A stretch of DNA of 64,000 nt from Arcobacter sp. FWKO B. Its GTDB lineage: Bacteria > Campylobacterota > Campylobacteria > Campylobacterales > Arcobacteraceae. This document shows, one piece after another, positions 54,544-63,089 of this stretch (position 1 is its first letter; every line of letters begins with the position of its first letter). The notes beneath the pieces were generated by a model. The model saw only the letters and a program-made list of their open reading frames with translations, searched no databases and was not told the DNA's origin. The stretch spans positions 62,001 to 126,000 of the forward strand of contig NZ_CP041403.1 of the NCBI RefSeq assembly GCF_014844135.1, in the 5' to 3' direction. The position numbers were made by a program, and so were the translations under genes.

Positions 54544-55887
54544 ATGGTTAACAAAAAGCTTATAAACGAACTTTTAAACGAAAGTGCATGTTCATCAAAT
54601 TCTACCAAAAAAACAAGTTGCAACCGCCCAAAACCAGGGGCTAGTAGCGGAGGGTGTGCGTTTGAGGGGGCTCAAATAGCACTTTTTCCATTTGCCGATG
54701 TGGTACATCTTGTCCATGGCCCAGCTACATGTATCGGGGCTAGTTGGGAGACAAGAGCTACAATGACTAGCTATGAGGGTGAGGACAATACCCAGATGGG
54801 ATATTGCACCACTATAAATATGAACGATGTGATATTTGGTGGTCACAAAAAGCTAGAAGAATCCATAAAATTTATCTATGAACACAAAAAACCAAAAGCT
54901 ATTTTCGTATATGAAACATGCGTAACTGCAATGATAGGCGATGATATGGATAGTGTTTGTTCTCATGCCTCACTAGAGCTTGGCATACCTGTGATAGTAG
55001 TACATTCCCCAGGGTTTGTAGGGAGCAAAAATCTAGGCTCAAGACTAGGCGGAGAAGCGGTACTTCATCAGCTAATAGGCACAAGAGAGCCAGAGAGCAT
55101 CCACCCATACGGTATCAATCTAATAGGCGAATACAATGTCACTGGCGATATGTGGCAATACACCCATTTGCTTGAAGAAATAGGGATAAAAATAGTCTCT
55201 ACCCTTGCAGGTGATGGAAGATTAGAAGATATACAAACAGCTCACACCGCCAAACTAAATGTCTTAGTCTGTGCAAAATCCCTTGTGACAATGGCAAGAA
55301 AAATGGAAGAAAAATACAATATTCCTTATGTGTCCGTCTCATTTTACGGAAAAAGAGACACTACAAACGCTATCATGACTATAGTTGAGGCTTTGGGTGA
55401 TGAGAAACTAAAAGCAAAAGCCATAGAGATTACAAAAAGAGAAGAAGCCAAACTAGAAGCCAAATTAGAGCCGTTTCGTGCTATCTTAAAAGACAAAAAA
55501 GCCATCCTCAACACTGGCGGAAATAAATCATGGTCTATAGCTTCGGCGTTGCAAGATATAGGAATAGAAGTAGTAGCTACAAGCATAGCCAAAACCACTC
55601 TTGAAGATATAGAAATAGCAAAACAATATGTTCCTATACTGATGAAAGTCCCAGCCAACGAGCAATCCAAATTAATAGACGAACACAAAGTAGATATTCT
55701 TTTAGCAGGTGGAAGAAGCCTATACACAGCCATCAAGAAAAAAATATCTTTTGTGGATGTAAACCAAGAGAAAAAGGTAAGTTACGGAGCTTATGACGGA
55801 CTTACAAATCTAGCTACCGATGTGGTAAATAGCCTACAAAATAGAGTTTTTAAAGTAGTTGCTACCAAAGCACCGTGGGATGTTTAA
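54544..55887 (+). CDS. nifE: NifE, FeMo-cofactor scaffold subunit
   Basis: 447 aa. Related to NifD: CAFEGAQIALFPFADVVHLV, HGPATCIGASWETR, YETCVTAMIGDDM supply the cluster cysteines. Partners NifN (end of this window) as the NifEN scaffold on which NifB-co matures to FeMo-co. AAAGG lies 7 nt before the ATG. Converges with the HepT gene, overlapping by 4 nt. Confidence 0.96.
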   Translation: MVNKKLINELLNESACSSNSTKKTSCNRPKPGASSGGCAFEGAQIALFPFADVVHLVHGPATCIGASWETRATMTSYEGEDNTQMGYCTTINMNDVIFGGHKKLEESIKFIYEHKKPKAIFVYETCVTAMIGDDMDSVCSHASLELGIPVIVVHSPGFVGSKNLGSRLGGEAVLHQLIGTREPESIHPYGINLIGEYNVTGDMWQYTHLLEEIGIKIVSTLAGDGRLEDIQTAHTAKLNVLVCAKSLVTMARKMEEKYNIPYVSVSFYGKRDTTNAIMTIVEALGDEKLKAKAIEITKREEAKLEAKLEPFRAILKDKKAILNTGGNKSWSIASALQDIGIEVVATSIAKTTLEDIEIAKQYVPILMKVPANEQSKLIDEHKVDILLAGGRSLYTAIKKKISFVDVNQEKKVSYGAYDGLTNLATDVVNSLQNRVFKVVATKAPWDV

Positions 55888-56258
55888 TAACTTAAGTCTT
55901 TTTGTATATCTTTTATTACGGATAATAGCGATTTAAGTTTTGTATCACATACATTATATATTTCTTCGGCATCTATATCAAAGTAGTGGTGAGAGATAAT
56001 ATCTCTCATCCCTTTTGCACCTTTCCAGTCTATTTGTGGGTACATAGGAAGTAATTCTTTATTCGTGATTTTATCTATATTTTTTATACTTTCCCCGATA
56101 GCAATAAGTAACATACAAATACTATCAAGTTTTTCCATACCTTCTGGAGTATCAGTAAAGTCATTTACAGTTTTTATTGGCTCAAATCTTTTTTGAATTG
56201 TTTCTATAGCGTTTGATATTTGTTGTAAAATATCCACTACTAAAGATTTATCATACAT
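55884..56258 (-). CDS. hepT: HepT-type HEPN ribonuclease toxin (DUF86)
   Basis: 124 aa. RDIISHHYFDID gives the R-x4-H-x-Y motif of HepT. These enzymes cleave tRNA or mRNA and are silenced when MntA adds AMP to the Tyr. Overlaps the mntA gene by 8 nt. Confidence 0.88.
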   Translation of the reverse strand: MYDKSLVVDILQQISNAIETIQKRFEPIKTVNDFTDTPEGMEKLDSICMLLIAIGESIKNIDKITNKELLPMYPQIDWKGAKGMRDIISHHYFDIDAEEIYNVCDTKLKSLLSVIKDIQKDLSY

Positions 56259-56541
56259 AAATAGCCTCTTTGTCGATACGATTTTTTAAAAATGGATTCA
56301 TTTTTTCTCTGACTCTTACTATATCTACACTTTTTGAAAACAATTTACTCAAATCATCTTTTAAATGTACAAGCATAAACATATCGGCTACTTTTGTTTT
56401 TAGGCATATATCTATATCACTATCATCTTTTGCTTCTCCCCTTGCCAAAGAGCCAAAAATACCTATTTGTTCTATTTTGTAGTGGTCACCGTTTTTTTCT
56501 TTAAATTCTTTGAGCTTTAATATCGCTTCATCTTTTTGCAT
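56251..56541 (-). CDS. mntA: MntA-type minimal nucleotidyltransferase antitoxin
   Basis: 96 aa. GSLARGEAKDDSDIDIC carries the GSx10DxD nucleotidyltransferase motif, with a later acidic region. It AMPylates the HepT tyrosine. First gene of the pair. Confidence 0.88.
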   Translation of the reverse strand: MQKDEAILKLKEFKEKNGDHYKIEQIGIFGSLARGEAKDDSDIDICLKTKVADMFMLVHLKDDLSKLFSKSVDIVRVREKMNPFLKNRIDKEAIYV

Positions 56542-56766
56542 TGGTTATCCTTTGCTTGTATTGTATCAAAAACTAAGCTTTATATAAATCAATTTTTCTA
56601 TTATATCTATTTTTTACTGTATAAATTATAAGTTTTTTGTATCTAGTATTGATAAATCTACAATATGTACTTTCTGATGAATTTATTGAAATTTATAAAA
56701 ATTCTGATGAGTTACGAAAAAAACAATATGTTGATTTTCTTTTGAGATTTTCATTTAAGGATTAAA

Positions 56767-58166
56767 ATGAAATGTAAAATATGTGATAAAGAAGCAAAAT
56801 ATTATGATTATGATTATGAAAAGGATAGACAAGCTGTAGAGTGTTACTTCATACTAATGCCCTTTGGCACAAAAAAAGATGAAAATGGCAATACGATAGA
56901 TTTTGACAAAATTTACAACGAATTTATAAAACCATCTATCATAGATGCAGGTTTAGAGCCAATAAGAGCTGATGAGGAACAAATAGGTGGGATAATCCAC
57001 AAGGCGATGTATGAAAGGCTTATGCTATGCGAGTATGCCGTGGCTGATTTGAGTCTTTTAAATGCCAATGTTTTTTATGAGCTTGGGGTAAGACATGCTA
57101 TACGACCCTATAGTACCGTTACCCTTTTTGAAAATGGAAGTAGGCTTCCTTTTGATGTTAATTTTTTGCGTTCAATCCCTTATGATAGAGAGCTTTCAAA
57201 TCTTGAAGAGTTAAAAGCTACTTTGACATAAAAACTACAAAATGCACAATCCAAAGATAAAGATACAGATTCTCCGCTTTTTCAGCTTGTAGATGGTATC
57301 AAACCTTCAAATATGGTATCAAACCTTCAAATATTGAGCATATAAAAACAGATATTTTTAGAGAACAAGTACAGTATAACCAACAACTAAAATCAAGATT
57401 AGAAAAATTGAGAAAAGAGAAAGATTTACAGGGGTTAATCTCTTTAGAAAATGAACTCAATTTTCAAAGTGTAGAATTTGGTGTATTGGTGGATTTGTTT
57501 TTGTCTTACAGAGCTATTGAAGCATTTAACAATATGGTTTTGTTGGTTGCAAAGATGCCAAAACCTTTGCAACAATCTGTGATGATACAAGAGCAACTAG
57601 GATTTGCCCTGAATAGACTAGGCAAGAGGGATGAAGCGATAGCAGTTTTGGAATCAGTGATAAAAAACCATGGCAATAGTAGTGAGACATTGTGGATACT
57701 AGGTAGGGTTTATAAAGACAAATACGAAGAAGCTTTGGACTCAAAAGATGATTTTATGGCAAAAGCGTATTTGAAAAAGGCGATAGATACTTATCTCAAA
57801 GGTTTTGAATCAGATTTTAGAGATGCATATCCTGGTATCAATGCGGTGACTTTGATGGAAATAGCAGGAGATAAACGAAAAGATGAAATATTACCTGTGG
57901 TAACTTATGCTTTGAAACAAAAGATGAAACAAAGTGCTGATTATTGGGACTTTGCCACTTTGCTTGAGTTAGTTGTCATTGACGAAGATGAGGCAAAAGC
58001 TAATGATGTGCTATTTGATGTTTTGGATAATATTAGGGAGTCATTTGAACCCAAAACAACTGCTAACAATCTAAGAATGATTTTAGAACATAAAAAGAAC
58101 ACTAAAACTAAAGATTTTACTTGGATTGAGCAAGTTATTGAGAAAATAGAAAAATATATGTTATAA
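56767..58166 (+). pseudogene. broken gene of the TRAFs-binding (DUF4071-like) family
   Basis: The first part (56767-57231) has CYFILMPFGTKKDENGNTID, IRADEEQIGGIIHKAMYERL and NANVFYELGVRHAIRP, typical of bacterial TRAFs-binding/TIR-like proteins. An in-frame TAA at 57229-57231 cuts it, yet the same frame continues sensibly (KLQNAQSKDKDTDSPLFQLV) until a 20-bp tandem duplication at 57293-57332 shifts it. The rest (to 58166) is a TPR-like region (FALNRLGKRDEAIAVLESVI). Two lesions and otherwise intact coding show a recently inactivated gene of about 465 codons. A shorter product from TTG 57408 is possible. Confidence 0.75.
57293..57332 (+). repeat. 20-bp tandem duplication causing a frameshift
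   Basis: ATGGTATCAAACCTTCAAAT occurs twice head to tail (57293-57312, 57313-57332). Removing one copy restores a continuous frame across the junction. Confidence 0.9.
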
Positions 58167-58203
58167 TACATCTAAAAACATATATTGTAATATGGAGTTA
58201 AAT

Positions 58204-58509
58204 ATGGTTGCATATACACAGAATGAAATGGTAGGGGTTACCGAATTGTCAAAATCATTGAGTGGTTTTATAGATAAGGTTGCATCTAATTCTATAGAAA
58301 AACTAGCTGTTATTAGGCATAATAAGCCTGAGGTTGTTATATTGTCTATTGATGAGTATGAAAGAATGAAAGAACTAAATGACTATATAGAAGAATCAGA
58401 GATAGCTGATATTATCAAATCAAGAGTTACACATAGGACAACAAAAGCTGAAATGATAACTCATGATGAAATGAAAATACACCTTAAATCAAGAGGTTGT
58501 AATGTATAA
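58204..58509 (+). CDS. Phd/YefM-type antitoxin
   Basis: 101 aa from ATG 58204, with GGAG 6-7 nt upstream; an in-frame ATG four codons earlier overlaps that site. VGVTELSKSLSGFIDKVASN and PEVVILSIDEYERMKEL are the Phd DNA-binding and dimer parts. Overlaps the toxin gene by 8 nt. Confidence 0.88.
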   Translation: MVAYTQNEMVGVTELSKSLSGFIDKVASNSIEKLAVIRHNKPEVVILSIDEYERMKELNDYIEESEIADIIKSRVTHRTTKAEMITHDEMKIHLKSRGCNV

Positions 58510-58810
58510 ACTGGAGTATTATCCAGAGGTTATGGATGATTTGTCAAATTTGCCTTTGGAGATTTTACAAGAAGTAGGGGACTATTTCAACAAATATGAA
58601 ACAGACCCATATAAATATAGTGCTAAACTTTTCAATCAAAATGGACTAAATCTTGAAGGTTATCGTAAGACTTATTTAGCCAATGCAACTTATAGAATTA
58701 TCATTAAAATAGAAAATAAAGTTGCAAAAATAGTAGAAGTGGTAGCCGTAGGTAAAAGAAACAATAAAATAGTTTATCAAGATGCCTTTGATAGGATTAG
58801 CAGTAGATAA
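58502..58810 (+). CDS. RelE/ParE-family toxin
   Basis: 102 aa. YKLEYYPEVMDDLSNLPLEI, LEGYRKTYLANATYRIIIKI and VAVGKRNNKIVYQDAFDRI fit RelE/ParE. Likely a ribosome-dependent mRNA nuclease. Paired with the Phd-like gene just upstream. Confidence 0.85.
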   Translation: MYKLEYYPEVMDDLSNLPLEILQEVGDYFNKYETDPYKYSAKLFNQNGLNLEGYRKTYLANATYRIIIKIENKVAKIVEVVAVGKRNNKIVYQDAFDRISSR

Positions 58811-58812
58811 AT

Positions 58813-60075
58813 CTACTGCACCTTATAAAACTTTTTACGCTCTTTAGAAGATGGTATATTTTCCAGTTTTCTGTATTTTGTGATACTTCTTCTTACCATT
58901 TCTATATCAAATCTTTGTTTGATTTGGATGAGCATATCATCATCTGTCAAGGGGTTGTCCTGGTCTTCAAACTCTATTAGTTTTTTCATAAAGCTTTTTA
59001 TTTCACTTGATGAGGTATCTTCGTCATTTACTGCATTGGTAAAGAAATCTTTTATTGGATATACACCTCTGCTACACTCTATATATTTGTTGGATACGGC
59101 TCTACTTATGGTGGACTCTGCAAATCCAAGCTCACTAGCTATTTCAGCCATTTTGAGTGGTTTTAGCTCTCCTCCTACGAAAAATGAGAGTTGTTTTTCT
59201 ACTATGCTAAGAACCAGTTTATAAAGAGTTGATTTTCTTAAATTTAGTAAGTTTACTAGATTTTTTGCCTCTTTGATTTTCTCTTTTATCTCTTCATTTT
59301 GACACGCAAAAGGCTCTTTTACTATAATATCTGGATAAAAACTGCTATTTATTCTGATTTTTATATCATCACCTATTTCTACGAAAAAATCAGGAATTAT
59401 TCTCTCTTCATTATCTATATATTCCAGTGCTGGTGGGTTTTTGAAAGTTTTTATGATATCTTTTGCTTTCAAAAACATATGATGAGTTGAGTATTTGTCT
59501 ATTTTTTCTATATTTTCTATTAGTTTTTTTGTAAATTTTAGTAGTTCATTGTCCATATCAAGCTCACTAAGCTGAAACAAAAAAGACTCTTTATAGTCCA
59601 CAGCCCCAACGCCACTAGGTTCTAAGTATGCAAATCTTTGTCTTATGCTTTCTACAAATTCATTTGTGACATTGTTTTTTATAGCAATTGTTTCTATGTT
59701 GCCTTCAAAGTAGCCAAATTCACTTAGATTTTCTATAATATCATGTGCTATTTTTTGTGATTTTGGTGTAGGAAATAGTGGTGCTTCTATCTGATCAAAC
59801 AATCTTTCATAAAACGAATCCACACCTATTGCCATCTCTTCTACAAACTCACCACTTCTATAGTAAGTATCGCTATTTTGCATATAATATGGTGTTGCAT
59901 TTACTGTTTTATAATAGTCTTTTGTTTCAACGGGAGATTTTATCTCTACAAATGGATTGTCGTTTTTGTATCCATTTAGATGAGATTCTAGTTCTGTGAT
60001 AGAGCTTTGTAGTATTGGAAGCCACATTTTGAGGCTAAGTCCAACTTGAAGTTCTTGTTTGTGTGCTAATTTCAT
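58813..60075 (-). CDS. rpoN: RNA polymerase sigma-54 factor RpoN
   Basis: 420 aa. Region I at the start (LQVGLSLKMWLPILQSSITE), core-binding region (LEPSGVGAVDYKESFLFQL), HTH LKMAEIASELGFAESTISRA and the RpoN box VRRSITKYRK close to the C-terminus. Last gene of the minus-strand nif operon, 52 nt after a ferredoxin gene. If the genome has another rpoN for flagella, this is a nif-dedicated copy. Confidence 0.95.
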   Translation of the reverse strand: MKLAHKQELQVGLSLKMWLPILQSSITELESHLNGYKNDNPFVEIKSPVETKDYYKTVNATPYYMQNSDTYYRSGEFVEEMAIGVDSFYERLFDQIEAPLFPTPKSQKIAHDIIENLSEFGYFEGNIETIAIKNNVTNEFVESIRQRFAYLEPSGVGAVDYKESFLFQLSELDMDNELLKFTKKLIENIEKIDKYSTHHMFLKAKDIIKTFKNPPALEYIDNEERIIPDFFVEIGDDIKIRINSSFYPDIIVKEPFACQNEEIKEKIKEAKNLVNLLNLRKSTLYKLVLSIVEKQLSFFVGGELKPLKMAEIASELGFAESTISRAVSNKYIECSRGVYPIKDFFTNAVNDEDTSSSEIKSFMKKLIEFEDQDNPLTDDDMLIQIKQRFDIEMVRRSITKYRKLENIPSSKERKKFYKVQ

Positions 60076-60077
60076 CT

Positions 60078-60118
60078 TAACCCTCCCTTTGAGAATCGAA
60101 GCAAGAGAGAGGGTTGAT
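60078..60118 (-). repeat. hairpin between ferredoxin and rpoN
   Basis: AACCCTC (60080-60086) and GAGGGTT (60109-60115) can pair around a 22-nt loop. No T-run follows on the minus strand, so it is more likely an mRNA processing or stability structure than a terminator. Confidence 0.4.
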
Positions 60119-60126
60119 GAAAAGTT

Positions 60127-60423
60127 TTAGTATCTTATTCTTACAACACCATTAGCTTTTGCTATTTTCATTTGGCAGCTAAGTCTTGAGTTTGGAGTAC
60201 AAGTACCACTACAAATCTCTTTTAGGACTTTCACTTCTTTGTCTGTAAGAGGAGTCAAAAACTCCATACCTTGCTCTATTTCAACCACGCATGTACCACA
60301 TTCACCGTCACGGCAACCAAATGGTAATGCACTTCCACTTGCTTCTACTATATCTTGTATAGTACTTCCTGGCTTCACATTGATAGCTAAGAAGTCATTT
60401 TTTATTTCTACTCTTGTTGTCAT
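60127..60423 (-). CDS. [2Fe-2S] plant-type ferredoxin
   Basis: 98 aa. CRDGECGTC plus a later SRLSCQMKI Cys give the four cluster ligands (Cx4Cx2C...C). In the nif operon between the Shethna-like gene and rpoN; probably an electron carrier for nitrogenase. Confidence 0.9.
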   Translation of the reverse strand: MTTRVEIKNDFLAINVKPGSTIQDIVEASGSALPFGCRDGECGTCVVEIEQGMEFLTPLTDKEVKVLKEICSGTCTPNSRLSCQMKIAKANGVVRIRY

Positions 60424-60496
60424 ATTTCATCCTTTTAATTGTATCAAATCTAATCAATAAATATTCAATCAAACTGTATAAAAAATATACTGTTAG

Positions 60497-60841
60497 TTAC
60501 CCTTTGTAAGGTTTGATTAAAACATCACCTTTTACAAGCATTTGACATGCTAGTCTAACTTTTGGACTGATAGTAAATTGTTGACAATGACTCGCTTCTT
60601 TAGCAGTAATCGCACCAAGTTCTACAAGTTTATCAAGTTCAAAATCCTCCATATAGCTAGTAGGTTCTTTGTTTGATATATGCTCAACCGTTACCAAACA
60701 ACTACCACAACTACCTTCTTGACACTCAAAAGCAATAGGAATCTTCTTTTCTTTTGCAAGTCTAACTATCGGTTCACCAATTTTTGCATCATAAAGACCA
60801 TCAGTTTCTTTATCAAAATGCATAAATATAACTTTTGCCAT
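60497..60841 (-). CDS. Shethna FeSII-like [2Fe-2S] protein
   Basis: 114 aa. IPIAFECQEGSCGSCLVTVE and VRLACQMLV closely resemble, from memory, the Azotobacter FeSII protein (IPFECQDGNCGSCLVKI; YRLACQTIV), which binds oxidised nitrogenase and shields it from O2. The N-terminal part is shorter in the loop region. Located in the nif operon, so conformational protection is plausible; an ordinary ferredoxin is the alternative. Confidence 0.75.
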   Translation of the reverse strand: MAKVIFMHFDKETDGLYDAKIGEPIVRLAKEKKIPIAFECQEGSCGSCLVTVEHISNKEPTSYMEDFELDKLVELGAITAKEASHCQQFTISPKVRLACQMLVKGDVLIKPYKG

Positions 60842-60921
60842 ACATATTCTCCTTTTTTATGATTGAGCTTATAACTTTCCCCGATAATATAAAATACCAA
60901 AAAATACTTTTAGTGTTTTAT

Positions 60922-61245
60922 TTATTGAGATGCTTTATTTGCTCTATAATTTCTAATCCAAGCTAACTCTTCTTGAACTTCATCTTCATAATCTTCAAGT
61001 AAATTTAGTTCAAAATCCCTAGCCCCGACAGCTTCAACTAAATTACCATCACACATAAGATGAATTTCATAAACCTTGATAGTTTGCAAGAAATCACCAA
61101 TTTTTCTAATATAACCAACAGAACCTTTTTTTGCTAATAGTTCACCAATTTTTGCATAAGGGTAAGTGCCATCATTTTTGATATCTACTACCAGTTCTAC
61201 TTTTTGCCCTACGCGGAATTTAGGCATAATATCATCGTGATGCAT
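60922..61245 (-). CDS. nifZ: NifZ, P-cluster maturation protein
   Basis: 107 aa. FRVGQKVELVVDIKNDGTYP, YAKIGELLAKKGSVGYIRKI and GDFLQTIKVYEIHLM are the NifZ signature; EAVGARDFELNLLED follows. Needed for P-cluster formation in the second half of NifDK. Downstream of nifW. Confidence 0.9.
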   Translation of the reverse strand: MHHDDIMPKFRVGQKVELVVDIKNDGTYPYAKIGELLAKKGSVGYIRKIGDFLQTIKVYEIHLMCDGNLVEAVGARDFELNLLEDYEDEVQEELAWIRNYRANKASQ

Positions 61246-61301
61246 TTGTTACTCCTTAATTAAAATTGTTTACTAAAACTTTATTTGATTTTGTTGACCA
61301 A

Positions 61302-61628
61302 TCAACAACCACAGCTATTACCAGGAGTTGGAGTACAACTCATACACCCTTGTAATTTGCCATTGTCATACATTTTCCAAACATCTGCTGCACTTGGTGC
61401 ATATCCATTTTTGAAATCCCCATAAACTCTAAGCAATGAGAATTTCAAAAAGTCAAAGAGTTGGTTTTCATCTTTGAAGTTTTCAAAGCCCTTTTTTATG
61501 AGGTTTCCATATTCTCTTAATATATGGAATCTTTTTACATTTACAAGTTTTGAATCATAATTGACATCAAAAAATTCAAAATACTCTTCAGCATCTTTTA
61601 GCTGATAAAATTCTTTTATTGTTTTCAT
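61302..61628 (-). CDS. nifW: NifW, nitrogenase-stabilising protein, with cysteine tail
   Basis: 108 aa. DAEEYFEFFDVNYDSKLVNV and KRFHILREYGNLI match NifW. The C-terminus ends GCMSCTPTPGNSCGC, four cysteines not part of the NifW core I know, likely a metal or cluster site. NifW interacts with NifDK and helps protect it from O2. Confidence 0.85.
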   Translation of the reverse strand: MKTIKEFYQLKDAEEYFEFFDVNYDSKLVNVKRFHILREYGNLIKKGFENFKDENQLFDFLKFSLLRVYGDFKNGYAPSAADVWKMYDNGKLQGCMSCTPTPGNSCGC

Positions 61629-61647
61629 CTTAAACTCCTATTGTTTA

Positions 61648-62049
61648 TTATGAGCAAGGTGTATCTGTCATATGAAAACAGCTATCATTCATCACATTTT
61701 TTATTTTTTTATCTATTTGTGTAGTAAGAGCATCTTCATCTTTTTCACCAGTTCTAATTCTCTCAACACCACCCACATTTAGCCACCAGATTTTCCCAGC
61801 TCCATGACCCATATCTTGACAATTTGATCTGATACACTCCATTGCTAAATCTCTTGTTTTTGCATTTGAGACTACTATCTCAACTTTTACTTTTGGATAA
61901 AAATCTGCTTTTTGTCCATGCTCACTAAATCCAATATTTCCCATACCATATACATCTACTATAGTGATACCTTCGATGTTGTGTTTTCTCAAATCCTCAA
62001 CCACATTTTCCAAGTTTTCTTTATTGAATACTGATACTACTAAAAACAT
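61648..62049 (-). CDS. P-II-like signalling protein without a T-loop tyrosine
   Basis: 133 aa. The P-II fold is clear: VYGMGNIGFSEHGQKADFYP then KVKVEIVVSNAKTRDLAMEC, and GKIWWLNVGGVERIRTGEKD. The T-loop is short and lacks the uridylylated Tyr51 of GlnB/GlnK. The tail ends DSCFHMTDTPCS with two Cys. In a nif operon it may regulate nitrogenase activity as NifI does, but it is one single protein. AAAAGGAG precedes the ATG. Confidence 0.82.
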   Translation of the reverse strand: MFLVVSVFNKENLENVVEDLRKHNIEGITIVDVYGMGNIGFSEHGQKADFYPKVKVEIVVSNAKTRDLAMECIRSNCQDMGHGAGKIWWLNVGGVERIRTGEKDEDALTTQIDKKIKNVMNDSCFHMTDTPCS

Positions 62050-62059
62050 TTTTGACTCC

Positions 62060-62137
62060 TTTTAGTTAGGTTGTAGGTGTTAGTTTGTAGGTAGTAGAGA
62101 AGAAAAATTCTACCCTCTACCCTCTACCCTCTACCAT
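62060..62137 (-). repeat. stuttering leader and GTAGAGG tandem repeat before the P-II gene
   Basis: On the minus strand three copies of GTAGAGG (62137-62110) follow the nifF stop; then CTACCTACAAACTAACACCT and ACAACCTAACTAAAAGGAG lead to the P-II start. The pattern parallels the nifD and ferredoxin leaders. Confidence 0.6.
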
Positions 62138-62653
62138 CTAAATCTCTTTCCCAAGACTCTCAATCCAACTCTCAACCCTATCACCCGTTTTGTCGCTTTC
62201 ATTATGCTCATCTATAGCAAGACCACAAAATTTACCATCCATTAGAGCTAAAGAGCCTTCAAAATCATACTCACTAGCGTCTACAAACCCAATAGCCTTG
62301 GCACCTTTTGCAGTAAATGATTTGTAAAGCTTTCCTAAAGCACTACAAAAATGCTCCCCGTGCTTCTTGGCATCACCTGCACCAAAAAATGCTACTTTTT
62401 TACCACTGAAATCCATATCACTCTCATCAAGTTCCAAAAGTATATCAACCCAACCATACTGAACATCACCTTGACCCCAAGTAGAACTTCCAAGAAATAA
62501 AATATCATATTGCTCAAACTGTTCTAACTCATCAAAATCTTCTTCAATATTTATTGCATCACTATCATCTATATCAAAAGCTTCTTGCAAAGCATCAGCT
62601 ACTATTTTCGTAGTTCCACCACATGTTCCGTAAAATATACCATATTTAGGCAT
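62138..62653 (-). CDS. nifF: long-chain flavodoxin NifF
   Basis: 171 aa. FMN-binding loop FYGTCGGTTKIV, LGSSTWGQGDVQYGW and FFGAGDAKKHGEHFCSALG are the flavodoxin motifs, with the long-chain insert. In diazotrophs NifF donates electrons to NifH. Overlaps the DUF269 gene by 8 nt, within the nifN-nifX block. Confidence 0.9.
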   Translation of the reverse strand: MPKYGIFYGTCGGTTKIVADALQEAFDIDDSDAINIEEDFDELEQFEQYDILFLGSSTWGQGDVQYGWVDILLELDESDMDFSGKKVAFFGAGDAKKHGEHFCSALGKLYKSFTAKGAKAIGFVDASEYDFEGSLALMDGKFCGLAIDEHNESDKTGDRVESWIESLGKEI

Positions 62654-63089
62654 TGTTCACCTCCTTGAAAGAATTATAAATTTTTATTCCATTTTCCAAA
62701 AACTTCTCACCAGCTATCTCTAAATCTTCTATAGTTCTATACCCAAATCTATGAGCATCTTTGAAGAATTTATCAACTACTACGATTTTGTCAGCTATTA
62801 CTACAACTCTACCAAAACCTTCATGACTCATCTCCATTACTACATTGCACATTACACCAGTTGCGGTTTCGAAAGCAAGAGCAAGGGCTTGGAAAATAAG
62901 TCTTATATCTTTTGTTTGTACATCATCAATATCTGCTATGATTGGGATGCTTTTTAAATCTTCTTTTGTTTTGATATATTTCATAGTAAAAAGTTCATCA
63001 TCACTTTTCATATCCCAAGAACCAAACTGATCCAAAGCTCTAATTTGACCAACTAATGCTTTTTTGAATAACTCTTTTAAATTTTCCAT
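62646..63089 (-). CDS. NifX-associated DUF269 protein
   Basis: 147 aa. FKKALVGQIRALDQFGSWDM and GFGRVVVIADKIVVVDKFFK DAHRFGYRTIEDLE identify the NifX-associated family. Small cytoplasmic protein encoded next to nifX in most diazotrophs; role in FeMo-co traffic is undefined. One base overlaps nifX. Confidence 0.9.
   Translation of the reverse strand: MENLKELFKKALVGQIRALDQFGSWDMKSDDELFTMKYIKTKEDLKSIPIIADIDDVQTKDIRLIFQALALAFETATGVMCNVVMEMSHEGFGRVVVIADKIVVVDKFFKDAHRFGYRTIEDLEIAGEKFLENGIKIYNSFKEVNNA

Noticed and set aside
56625-56766. Short open frame before the broken TRAFs-binding gene
   Set aside because: Open for about 45 codons but with no clear start or motif; may be a gene remnant, not enough to call.
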